Shown in pieces: positions 15,215 through 22,384 of a stretch of DNA of 29,191 nucleotides. Below the pieces are notes generated by a model, which ran no database searches, was not told the DNA's origin, and was given only the letters and a program-made list of their open reading frames with translations. The DNA is from Scytonema sp. UIC 10036 (lineage in GTDB: Bacteria; Cyanobacteriota; Cyanobacteriia; Cyanobacteriales; Nostocaceae): positions 1-29,191 of the forward strand of contig NZ_WJFC01000174.1 of the NCBI RefSeq assembly GCF_009725235.1, in the 5' to 3' direction. Each line of letters begins with the position of its first letter. The first letter of the stretch is position 1. The translations under genes were made by a program, and so were the position numbers.

Positions 15215-15247
15215 AGATCCCCCACTTCTTAAAGAAGTGGGGGATCT
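15215..15247. promoter_or_regulatory. 16-bp perfect hairpin just upstream of the porin gene
   Basis: AGATCCCCCACTTCTT and AAGAAGTGGGGGATCT flank a single base, forming a very strong stem. It ends 19 bases before the first possible ATG (15266) and 58 bases before the likely start (15305). If transcribed it could slow transcription or protect the 5' end of the mRNA. There is no T-run for classic termination. Similar GATCCCCC hairpins are common dispersed repeats in cyanobacteria, from memory. Confidence 0.65.
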
Positions 15248-15304
15248 AGCAGCTCCTCACATTTAATGAAACAGACTGCTAGCTACTATGAAAGCGTTCA
15301 GAAT

Positions 15305-17041
15305 ATGAGAAAAATTGTCATAAATGTTACTGGTGCGATCGCTTGCTCTTACCTAATACTTGGACATAATGCCGGACTGGCTGAGACAACTCAAAGCCAA
15401 AACACTGTTGAATCCGAACCAGTTGGCAACACGACTGAACCAATAGCAAAACCGAGCGCTCAAATACAGCCAGTTCTAAGCCAATCACCTCAACAGGGAG
15501 AACCCCCAAGTTCTGGCGCTCCTAATTTAGGCGATCGCGTGAATTCAGTGAGCCAACTCAGAGACGTACAACCCACTGATTGGGCTTTTCAAGCACTCCA
15601 ATCTTTAGTTGAGCGTTATGGAGTCATTGCAGGCTACCCTGATGGTACATTCCGGGGAAACCGTGCCATGACACGTTATGAATTTGCGGCAGGTTTAAAT
15701 GCTGCCTTGGCAAGAATTGACGAGTTGATTGCAGCAAGTACAGCAGATTTAGTTTCTCGTGAAGACTTGGCAACTTTGCAAAGATTGCAACAAGAGTTTT
15801 CCTCAGAATTAGCAACATTGCGGGGACGAGTCGATGCTTTGGAAGCAAAGACTGCGGAACTAGAGGCAAATCAATTCTCCACTACCACAAAATTGACCGG
15901 TCAAGTCATCATAGGAGTGAACGCAGGTGGATTTGATGGGGAACGAATTATCGATCCCACAGGTCAAGTCCGTGCTACTGAAAATCCAAACCCCACAATA
16001 TTATACCGAGCCGGTCTGGATTTCAACACCAGTTTCTTTGGCAATGACTCTTTACTCATTCGTATTGACGCAGGTAGTGGTACAACTATCAACACAGGTA
16101 GCGGTCAATTTCCAGGCATTGACGATGCTGCAGGATTTTTAGAACCAACCTTTGGTAGCGTTCTAGACTATTCTGTTAAACCACCCACCAACGCTGACAT
16201 TGCTATTTCACGGATATCTTACACTTTTCAACCATTCAAAGACTTGAGAGTTTCTATCGGACCTGATATTCGCACAACTGACTATGTGGATCGCAACAGC
16301 TATGCTTACCTGAGTTTCCGCGACTTTAGCACTTTAGCCTTCGTAAACAACTATATTCTCTTCCCTGTTAGCGGTCCGTCATCCGGTGCAGCAATTGATT
16401 GGAAACCTGGTGGAGGAGCATTCTCAGTCAGAGCTTTGTATGCAGCAGCTGGAGCATCCCAACCAGGGAATTTGAACATACAAAATGCGGGTGATGTTCT
16501 CAGAGGGACAGCATCGTTTATTCCCTTACTATACCCCGTTAGTCCCAATCGAAACTTTGGCGAAGCAGGCATATTTGGTGACACATATCAAGGTACAGTT
16601 GAACTAGAATATTCTCCTTCAAGAAAATTTGCTTTACGCCTTCAGTACAGTGGTGGTGAAGTTTTGGATAACCGCTACGACGTGTTTGGAGCGAATTTTG
16701 AGCTAGCACTTTCATCAAAATTCGCCCTATTTGGTCGTTATGGCTATGGGAACTACGACAATACCTCCGTTGGCGACATCAAACCCAACTACTGGATGGC
16801 AGGAGTTGCTTTTCCAGACTTGTTTACTAGGGGTGCCTTAGCTGGTGTTGCTGCGGGGCAACCCTTTATTGCTAATGAAATTGGTGATTCCACTCAAACC
16901 AACTTTGAAGCTTTTTATAATTTTCCCATCAGTTACAACATCCAAGTTACACCTTTGATTCAAGTGATTACCAATCCCGCTAACCAAGAGTCAAACGGTA
17001 CGATCGTCACAGGGACATTGCGAACAGTTCTTTCTTTTTAG
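15305..17041 (+). CDS. Iron-uptake-type porin (SLH + OprB family)
   Basis: This protein is 578 residues from the ATG at 15305; the frame opens at 15266, but the later ATG gives a normal signal peptide (MRKIVINVTGAIACSYLILG, cleavage near GLA-ETT). The mature protein starts with a low-complexity stretch, then one S-layer homology domain (VSQLRDVQPTDWAFQALQSLVERYGVIAGYPDGTF...RYEFAAGL). A coiled coil follows (LATLQRLQQEFSSELATLRGRVDALEAKTAELE), then an OprB-type beta barrel ending in the outer-membrane signature VLSF. The SLH domain is thought to tether the barrel to periplasmic polysaccharide. Such porins let ions and small solutes, including inorganic iron, cross the outer membrane. Which solute is not readable. 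Confidence 0.92.
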   Translation: MRKIVINVTGAIACSYLILGHNAGLAETTQSQNTVESEPVGNTTEPIAKPSAQIQPVLSQSPQQGEPPSSGAPNLGDRVNSVSQLRDVQPTDWAFQALQSLVERYGVIAGYPDGTFRGNRAMTRYEFAAGLNAALARIDELIAASTADLVSREDLATLQRLQQEFSSELATLRGRVDALEAKTAELEANQFSTTTKLTGQVIIGVNAGGFDGERIIDPTGQVRATENPNPTILYRAGLDFNTSFFGNDSLLIRIDAGSGTTINTGSGQFPGIDDAAGFLEPTFGSVLDYSVKPPTNADIAISRISYTFQPFKDLRVSIGPDIRTTDYVDRNSYAYLSFRDFSTLAFVNNYILFPVSGPSSGAAIDWKPGGGAFSVRALYAAAGASQPGNLNIQNAGDVLRGTASFIPLLYPVSPNRNFGEAGIFGDTYQGTVELEYSPSRKFALRLQYSGGEVLDNRYDVFGANFELALSSKFALFGRYGYGNYDNTSVGDIKPNYWMAGVAFPDLFTRGALAGVAAGQPFIANEIGDSTQTNFEAFYNFPISYNIQVTPLIQVITNPANQESNGTIVTGTLRTVLSF

Positions 17042-17128
17042 AGATGCGTTTTTTTCTTGAAAGTGCATAAGCAGAGCCAACTTGTTCCTATATATAAGTA
17101 AGCCCTCGGGCCACAACCATAATACGGT

Positions 17129-17158
17129 AACCCCCCCTTGCAAAATAAGGGGGTTTTT
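17129..17158 (+). terminator. Intrinsic terminator after the porin gene
   Basis: AACCCCCCCTT, a 7-base loop region (GCAAAAT), then AAGGGGGTTTTT: a GC stem followed directly by a T-run, 88 bases past the porin stop. Confidence 0.8.
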
Positions 17159-17266
17159 ATTTCTCTGTATAAATGCTTATAAACAGTCAATACAAATGTA
17201 TTTTTTTTTACTTTAACTGGCAATTGAATCCCAAAGCATAAAAACATCGGAAAAAACTTGCTTATT

Positions 17267-17320
17267 CATACTCGTAATGAGTACAATTTAAGTAAACGTA
17301 TTCGTTATGAGTACGATTTA
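17267..17320. promoter_or_regulatory. Paired operator-like repeat upstream of rubrerythrin
   Basis: Two similar 24-base units start exactly 30 bases apart (17267 and 17297). The first holds the perfect inverted repeat TACTC-GTAAT-GAGTA (17269-17283). The second is TATTCGTTATGAGTA (17299-17313), degenerate in one half. The unit continues with ACAATTTA / ACGATTTA. A three-turn spacing places two dimers on the same DNA face. The units end 52 bases before the rubrerythrin ATG, within promoter distance. The binder is unknown. Confidence 0.6.
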
Positions 17321-17372
17321 TCAAGAATGCCTGATTGCGGCAATCTGTAAATTAATAATAAGAAGAGAAGCT

Positions 17373-18086
17373 ATGGACTTATCCAACTCTAACACCGCAA
17401 AGAATTTAGCCGAAGCCTTTGCTGGAGAATCAATGGCGAATCGCAAGTATCTGTTCTTTGCAGAAGTCACCCGTCAGTTAGGAATGACGGAATTGTCAAA
17501 ACTGTTTCGAGAAACAGCAAATCAAGAGACAGAACACGCTTTTGCTCACTTTAGGTTAATGCACCCAGAACTGGTTGTGAAAGATACAGCTTCCTTAACC
17601 GAAGCGGAGAAGAAAGCTATTGCTGCCCGTTGTTTGGAACTAGCCATCGAAGGTGAAACCTACGAATATACGATTATGTATCCAGGGTTTACAGAAGCAG
17701 CACGTGCAGATCGGGATACTCAAGCTGCAGTAGAATTTGAAGCGCAACAGGTAGAATCTCGCGAACACGCTCAAATATTCCGTAAAGCAGCACACAACTT
17801 TGGATTGCTGACACCCATCGAACACCATCATGCCCGTCAGTATACAGAAGCATTACAATCTTTAGACGGAGTTGCACCCGCACACAAAGCAACAAGTAGC
17901 GAGCCAGCTACCCAGAAATGGATTTGCCGTCAGTGTTCAATGATTTACGATCCTGTAGTCGGCGATCCTGATTCAGGAATTGCACCAGGGACACCCTTTG
18001 AGGCAATTGCTGAAGATTGGTACTGTCCAATTTGTGGTGCTACAAAGAAAACCTTCGTTCCCTATGAAGAAGCCGTTGCAGCTTAA
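17373..18086 (+). CDS. rbr: Rubrerythrin with C-terminal rubredoxin domain
   Basis: This protein is 237 residues from the ATG at 17373, which follows AGAAGAGAAG; an earlier ATG at 17307 overlaps the putative operator. Residues 1-150 form a ferritin-like diiron domain with paired metal motifs (AFAGESMANRKYLFF, ETANQETEHAFAHF, AIEGETYEYTI, EFEAQQVESREHAQIF). Residues 183-232 are a rubredoxin domain with C185, C188, C218 and C221, and DPDSGIAPGTPFEAIAEDWYCPICG. Rubrerythrins reduce hydrogen peroxide at the diiron site with electrons delivered through rubredoxin iron. In heterocystous cyanobacteria one such protein protects nitrogenase-containing cells. The paired upstream repeat suggests regulated, possibly peroxide-responsive, expression. 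Confidence 0.94.
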   Translation: MDLSNSNTAKNLAEAFAGESMANRKYLFFAEVTRQLGMTELSKLFRETANQETEHAFAHFRLMHPELVVKDTASLTEAEKKAIAARCLELAIEGETYEYTIMYPGFTEAARADRDTQAAVEFEAQQVESREHAQIFRKAAHNFGLLTPIEHHHARQYTEALQSLDGVAPAHKATSSEPATQKWICRQCSMIYDPVVGDPDSGIAPGTPFEAIAEDWYCPICGATKKTFVPYEEAVAA

Positions 18087-18359
18087 TTGACTGCAATGCA
18101 TTCTCTCGTTGCACTGGTTCCGGTGTCTCCGGCTGGGAATGACTGCGCGGAGGCTCCGCCTCCAGTTGAAATGTACTCCTTTTCCACTCTAAAATTACCG
18201 ATCTTTGTCAGTAGGGCTATGCCTCACCTTCGGCTATTGTGCGGCATAGCCCACCCTACGTGTTTAGAGAGTAAACTTCCTTATTCCACAAGCAGAGGAA
18301 ACAAGCTATACCATGAAGAAGTATTAACTTCTCAACTTCTACTGCTGACATAGCCGTAC
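18087..18359. repeat. Repeat-rich intergenic spacer
   Basis: This contains GGAGGCTCCGCCTCC (around 18150-18164), a short perfect palindrome, and an imperfect inverted pair GTAGGGCTATGCC (18212) / GGCATAGCCCACCCTAC (18243), both typical cyanobacterial dispersed hairpins. An 88-codon frame crosses it but starts at a non-ATG codon and is composed of these repeats, so it is not called a gene. Confidence 0.6.
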
Positions 18360-19130
18360 ATGGACTGGAAAGAAATATCTGGTAACTGGGTTCTCATTCC
18401 GCGAAATCCCATTGGCATCGTTCACTTTCTCGGAGGTGCATTTGTCGCGACAGCACCTCATATTACCTATCGCTGGTTACTAGAACAACTGGCAACTAAA
18501 GGCTATGCTGTTATTGCTACGCCGTTCGTTAACACTTTGGATCATTATGCGATCGCAAAGTCTGTACTGCTAAATTTTGAACGCGCCTTAGAACGCTTAC
18601 AAGATTCGTCAGCGATTCGCAAGCGCTACCTTCCCATTTATGGGATAGGGCATAGCATGGGGTGTAAACTCCACTTGCTAATTGGCAGTCTCTTTCCCGT
18701 AGAACGTGCTGGTAATATCCTGATATCCTATAACAACTATGCCGCCAGAGATGCCATTCCCCTAGTTGAACAATTCAATCTAGCTGCTGCTGTCGAATTT
18801 ACTCCTTCGCCTCTAGAAACGAACCTACTCGTACAAGAGCGATATGCAGTCCGTCGAAACCTGCTAGTAAAGTTTAGCAACGACACCCTTGACCAATCAG
18901 CTGCTTTAACCGAACTCCTAAAACAGCGATTTTCAGAAATGGTAACAGTACAAACACTTACAGGCACTCACACAACCCCTCTAGGACAAGATATTAAATG
19001 GCAAACAGGTGAATCGTTTTCGCCCTTTGATGCCTTGGGGCAGTGGTTCAGGCAAGAAATATACCGTGACCTTCAGGAGTTACAACGTACTGTTCTGTTG
19101 TGGCTAAATCCCCTATCACCTCCAGAATAA
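18360..19130 (+). CDS. DUF1350 family protein (alpha/beta-hydrolase-like)
   Basis: This 256-residue protein matches DUF1350, a family conserved in cyanobacteria and plant chloroplasts. The start WVLIPRNPIGIVHFLGGAFVATAPHITYRWLLEQLA is the family signature. GIGHSMGCKLHLL resembles the nucleophile elbow (GHSMG) of alpha/beta hydrolases, with the Ser in place. HTTPLGQDI near residue 205 could offer the catalytic His. The activity is not established. No signal peptide is visible, so it is likely cytoplasmic or peripheral. It appears to be a single gene; a TAATTCG-type repeat and further heptamers separate it from the next gene. Confidence 0.88.
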   Translation: MDWKEISGNWVLIPRNPIGIVHFLGGAFVATAPHITYRWLLEQLATKGYAVIATPFVNTLDHYAIAKSVLLNFERALERLQDSSAIRKRYLPIYGIGHSMGCKLHLLIGSLFPVERAGNILISYNNYAARDAIPLVEQFNLAAAVEFTPSPLETNLLVQERYAVRRNLLVKFSNDTLDQSAALTELLKQRFSEMVTVQTLTGTHTTPLGQDIKWQTGESFSPFDALGQWFRQEIYRDLQELQRTVLLWLNPLSPPE

Positions 19131-19232
19131 TTCGTAATTCGTAATTCGTAATTAAAGGTACAACTACGAATTGGAGCGAAGCAACTTGACCAGTAACTAA
19201 TGACTAATGACTAATGACTAATGACTAATGAC
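19131..19232. repeat. Heptamer repeats (GTAATTC and TAATGAC) up to a start codon
   Basis: TTCGTAATTCGTAATTCGTAATTA at 19131-19154 and five to six TAATGAC units at 19198-19232 fill the spacer. The ATG used by the receiver-phosphatase gene is the last ATG of the TAATGAC repeat. Since the unit is 7 bases, only one of the repeated ATGs is in frame without a stop, and no Shine-Dalgarno sequence precedes it. Confidence 0.8.
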
Positions 19233-20373
19233 TAATCTGTTTCAAATCTTAGTAGTTGATGATGACCCTGCTGTACAAATACTTCTGAAAAGAATGCTAG
19301 AAAGACAGGGTTACAGGGTGATGGTAGCTAATGATGGAGAGGAAGGAATTGCCAAGGCAGTTTCTTGCTGTCCTGCACTTATTATTTGTGATTGGATAAT
19401 GCCCGGTTTAAACGGAATCGAGGTTTGTAAACAAGTTAAGGCAAATCCCAATTTATCCACCACCTTTTTTATCCTACTAACATCTTTAGATTCAGTGGCT
19501 GACCGCGTTAAGGGGTTAGATGCTGGCGCTGATGACTTTATCACAAAACCTATTGAACAAAATGAATTACAAGCGCGAGTTAGAGCAGGACTGCGCTTGC
19601 ATCAAGTAAGCCGGGATTTACAACTTCAAAAGCAAATTCTGGAGTCAGAATTGTCAGAAGCGGCAGAATACGTAAAGTCTCTTCTGCCACCCCCAATGAT
19701 GCAACCCTTAAAAATTAATTTCCGGTTCATTCCCTCACGACAACTTGGAGGTGATTGCCTGGATTATTATTGGTTAGACCCTGATTATCTGGCGATTTAT
19801 CTATTAGATACTGCCGGTCACGGATTGAGAGCAGCCCTTCCCTCAATTTCTGTACTCAATTTACTGCGATCGCACGCTCTCAAAGGACTGAATTATTACC
19901 AGCCAAGCGATGTATTAAGGGCATTGAATGACACCTTTCAAATGAATTATCAAAATGACAAGTACTTTACCATTTGGTATGGAGTTTACAACCGAGTTAA
20001 GCGACAGTTAACCTACGCTAGTGCCGGTCATCCACCTGCTATTTTGATATCCAAACAATCTTCAAAAACCAATGCAGTTAAAAGATTGAGAACACCCGGC
20101 ATGCCAGTCGGTATGTTTCCTCATGTAAAGTATGTTGATGGTATTTGTCATATAGAAGAATCCAGTTGCCTTTACATCTTTAGTGATGGGGCTTATGAAA
20201 TCACTCAATCTGATGGCACTGTTTGGACTTTAGATGCTTTTATTCAAGTTCTTATTGACCTAGAGCACCGCTTTGACAATAACCTTGATTCTATACTCAA
20301 TTACATAAATAGTTTAAACTCCAAAGATGCTATTGATGACGATTTATCTATCATCCAAATTCAGTTTGATTAA
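19228..20373 (+). CDS. Response regulator with PP2C (RsbU/SpoIIE-type) phosphatase output
   Basis: This is a 381-residue, two-domain protein. The receiver (residues 5-120) has the acidic pocket DDD11-13, phosphoacceptor D55 (IICDWIMPG), Thr85 (LLTS) and K107 (TKP). A coiled linker (HQVSRDLQLQKQILESELSEAAEYVKSLLPP) leads to a PP2C-type phosphatase: LGGDCLDYYWLD (D176, D179), DTAGHG (D194, H198), SAGHPP, SDGAYE and the closing DDDLSII (370-376). All metal-binding Asp positions are present. Such proteins dephosphorylate STAS anti-sigma antagonists in partner-switching cascades. A STAS gene is convergent and overlaps by 4 bases, so it is the likely substrate. The start ATG lies inside a heptamer repeat; its kinase is not in the window. 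Confidence 0.93.
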   Translation: MTNLFQILVVDDDPAVQILLKRMLERQGYRVMVANDGEEGIAKAVSCCPALIICDWIMPGLNGIEVCKQVKANPNLSTTFFILLTSLDSVADRVKGLDAGADDFITKPIEQNELQARVRAGLRLHQVSRDLQLQKQILESELSEAAEYVKSLLPPPMMQPLKINFRFIPSRQLGGDCLDYYWLDPDYLAIYLLDTAGHGLRAALPSISVLNLLRSHALKGLNYYQPSDVLRALNDTFQMNYQNDKYFTIWYGVYNRVKRQLTYASAGHPPAILISKQSSKTNAVKRLRTPGMPVGMFPHVKYVDGICHIEESSCLYIFSDGAYEITQSDGTVWTLDAFIQVLIDLEHRFDNNLDSILNYINSLNSKDAIDDDLSIIQIQFD

Positions 20374-20702
20374 TGCATTGACATAACAGTTTTATTAAAT
20401 TCCTCTTCATTGGGGAATATTTCAAACACCTTATCCATACCAGTCAATTCAAACAAGATTCTGACTTGTTCGTTTATGGCACAGATAATCAATTTTTTAT
20501 CTGCTGCACGCAGCGCTTTAAAGGCTAAAACCAAAGCGCCCAAACCAGAGCTATCCATAAAACTCACATTTTGGAAATCTATTAAGACAATTCTTGTGCT
20601 GTCTTGTTCCAAAACTTCGTTAACTGTTTGTCTAAACTCCTGCCCCTGAGTAGAGTCTAAAATTCCATTGGGTTTAATAACTTTCACAACTGGATTTGCC
20701 AT
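20370..20702 (-). CDS. STAS-domain anti-sigma-factor antagonist
   Basis: This 110-residue protein is one STAS domain of the SpoIIAA/RsbV type: GILDSTQGQEFRQ at the start, IVLIDFQNVSFMDSSGLGAL in the middle, where Ser51 or Ser52 is the phosphorylation site, then ALRAADKKLIICAINEQVRILFELTGMDKVFEIF. When dephosphorylated such proteins sequester an anti-sigma kinase; when phosphorylated they release it. The gene is tail-to-tail with the receiver-PP2C phosphatase gene and the stop codons overlap by 4 bases. No anti-sigma kinase is nearby, so that third partner must be encoded elsewhere. Confidence 0.93.
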   Translation of the reverse strand: MANPVVKVIKPNGILDSTQGQEFRQTVNEVLEQDSTRIVLIDFQNVSFMDSSGLGALVLAFKALRAADKKLIICAINEQVRILFELTGMDKVFEIFPNEEEFNKTVMSMH

Positions 20703-20898
20703 AATGTCTTGGATTTTGTGGTTGTACTAATGATGTTTTGCGTTGGTCAATACATTTCAATAGTAATTCATTTGAAAAATGACTGCCATAGAAAAAATGT
20801 AAGATATAAGTTATAAATGTAAATTAATCATGAAATGTACGTTTTAATTTCTTATTCACATCCGGGTAAACTCTTGTTCCACTATCCTAATAACTCTA

Positions 20899-21168
20899 CT
20901 ATTGACAAACAGAACTACGAGGGCATATGGGAGTAGCAGCCGTTAGCATGGAAAAACACGCCAACGAACCACCAAATTTTTGGATAACAATCTGGTAGTT
21001 GATAGAAAGCTCCATAGCAGTATCTTGACCAATTAACTTAGTTGTGAATTAACCACACTGACTCGGAGTACCGATTTTAGCTAAAAAAAAAGAAGATATA
21101 AGTGGCTGTGTTATGTCTTTTGATATTCCCGGTCGATTATCAACAATATAAATTTTTACATAAATTTC
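20899..21168 (-). pseudogene. Histidine kinase C-terminal (HATPase) remnant
   Basis: Within the 548-base gap before the next gene, the minus strand encodes EIYVKIYIVDNRPGISKDI (the G1 box, normally IxDNGPGI) and ISSFFLAKIGTP (the FxPFFTTKxxGxG region), then a stop. After a frame shift comes MELSINYQIVIQKFGGSLAC (normally GLGLSIxYxIVxxHGG) and a final stop at 20899. The order and spacing are those of a histidine kinase ATP-binding domain. It has a stop, a frame change and a lost Gly (NRPG for NGPG), so it is dead. It could be the remains of the kinase that once fed the adjacent receiver-PP2C gene (speculative). The rest of the gap holds nothing else visible. Confidence 0.65.
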
Positions 21169-21232
21169 TTAAAAAAGTTCAGTATAAATACGTATTTTGG
21201 ATGTTGGGCAGGGAATAATTTTCCCATGCCTC

Positions 21233-21265
21233 ATTGTCACTGGTCACTGGTCACTGGTCACTAGT
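21233..21265. repeat. Heptamer tandem repeat (TCACTGG)
   Basis: Four TCACTGG-type units run across the stop region of the HTH-GrpE gene; the last residues (VTSDQ) and stop of that gene are encoded within the repeat. Confidence 0.8.
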
Positions 21266-21949
21266 TACCAGGCTAACCTTTGCTCTGTACAACAACTTGT
21301 CACCTTGACGGTAACCTGTGTATCGTACTTTGACTATTTCACCTGGTTGTGCATTGCCTTCCATTAACTGATGCATTTGCGGATCGTAAGGTAATTCTAC
21401 TCCCACAGGAGCGATCGCCTCCACACCCCATTCCTGTAGAAGTTTGTCCAAAGGCTTTTGTATCAGTGGCAAAATATTAACCGCAGGTAATTGAGTATTT
21501 TCTCTAGCTTTGTACGCCGCTGTCGGAAACTGCAATAACAAAGATTCCAGCAGTTGCAAACTCGACTGCTGGAACTCTTGTATCAAAACTTGCCGTTGCT
21601 GTTGAAGTTGGTCTTGTAAGCGATCGTACTCTTTTCTGATATCCGTGATTTGTTTTAATAATTCTTGACTTGATGGCTCTGCTTCTTTCACCAACTCCAA
21701 TTGAGAAAAAATTGCAATAAATTCATTTAAAGAAACTTTTAGCGCTTGCGATAACTTGAGCAACACATCCACTCGCATCTGCTCAACTCCCAGCTGTCGC
21801 AAGCGAAAAATTTGACGCTCTGAGACACCAGCAGAGCGACTCAGAGCTTTAAAGCTAGAAATTTCCACTCGTTGCATTAAGTTTTGCAACTTTTGAGTAA
21901 AATTACCAGGATTTGGGATTTGGGATTTTGGATTCTGGATTGAACTCAC
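21251..21949 (-). CDS. HTH / coiled-coil / GrpE-like fusion protein
   Basis: The 232-residue protein has three parts. Residues about 16-75 are a Xre-like helix-turn-helix (FKALSRSAGVSERQIFRLRQ, then VDVLLKLSQALKVSLNEFIAIF). Residues 85-150 are a coiled coil rich in Gln and Leu. Residues 150-232 resemble the C-terminal beta head of the nucleotide-exchange factor GrpE (GVELPYDPQMHQLMEG, PGEIVKVRYTGYRQGDKLLYRAKVSLV), matching GrpE's V-P-x-D-P-x-x-H pattern. It may combine DNA binding with a DnaK-interacting module; function is inference. The GTG start at 21949 lies in a repeat (ATCCAAAATCCCAAATCC) that encodes the first 14 residues, so the true start could be slightly downstream. I recall similar proteins annotated as GrpE in cyanobacteria. 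Confidence 0.75.
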   Translation of the reverse strand: MSSIQNPKSQIPNPGNFTQKLQNLMQRVEISSFKALSRSAGVSERQIFRLRQLGVEQMRVDVLLKLSQALKVSLNEFIAIFSQLELVKEAEPSSQELLKQITDIRKEYDRLQDQLQQQRQVLIQEFQQSSLQLLESLLLQFPTAAYKARENTQLPAVNILPLIQKPLDKLLQEWGVEAIAPVGVELPYDPQMHQLMEGNAQPGEIVKVRYTGYRQGDKLLYRAKVSLVTSDQ

Positions 21950-22032
21950 CCTTTAGTCTTGATACTTTTACTCAGATTTTAAACAAAAAAGGTCATATGC
22001 TTTTCAGCCCTTTTTACATTTTTTTACATCTT

Positions 22033-22113
22033 TGTTAGTAGTTGATGGTTAGTTGTTAGTTGCTATTAACCAAACCACTAACTACTAACCACCAACTACT
22101 AACTACTAACCAT
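22033..22113. repeat. Heptamer repeat in inverted arrangement
   Basis: TAGTTGATGGTTAGTTGTTAGTTG is followed by (ACTAACTACTAACCACCA) units, which are the reverse complement of the same repeat. The block can fold into a long hairpin between the sulfiredoxin stop and the start of the HTH-GrpE gene, both on the minus strand, and may end transcription there. Confidence 0.7.
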
Positions 22114-22120
22114 TAGCTTC

Positions 22121-22384
22121 TTAAGCCAAATGCATCTTAAGAACGCTTTTTGGGGCTTTGCGGACTCTGGCTAGGATGGTTTCTTTACCCAAACGCTGGC
22201 ATGCCTCGTATCGATGGCATCCTGAAAATCCGTAATATTTTCCCTCTACTTCTAAAACGTCTATCGGTTCTTGTTGTCCAATCTCTGCGATCGATTCCAT
22301 TAAAGCTAGGACTTTTTCTGGATCGTTCTTTCTGGGTAAAGGTCGCTGTATTTGGTTTAAAGGAATTTCTTGAACTCTGACCAT
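22121..22384 (-). CDS. srx: Sulfiredoxin
   Basis: This 87-residue protein has the single ParB-like Srx domain: VQEIPLNQIQRPLPRKNDPEKVLALMESI, then PIDVLEVEGKYYGFSGCHRYEAC with the catalytic Cys56 in the FSGCHR signature. Sulfiredoxin uses ATP to reduce over-oxidised (sulfinic) 2-Cys peroxiredoxins back to the active form, a function documented in Anabaena and plants. The length is normal for bacterial Srx. The small second Cys (C61) is common in cyanobacterial members. The gene is upstream of the HTH-GrpE gene on the same strand, with 170 bases and a hairpin repeat in between, so cotranscription is doubtful. Together with rubrerythrin it gives the window a peroxide-defence theme. Confidence 0.93.
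   Translation of the reverse strand: MVRVQEIPLNQIQRPLPRKNDPEKVLALMESIAEIGQQEPIDVLEVEGKYYGFSGCHRYEACQRLGKETILARVRKAPKSVLKMHLA

Noticed and set aside
18087..18353. 88-codon frame after rubrerythrin
   Set aside because: It has a non-ATG start and is composed of dispersed hairpin repeats, with no protein-like pattern.
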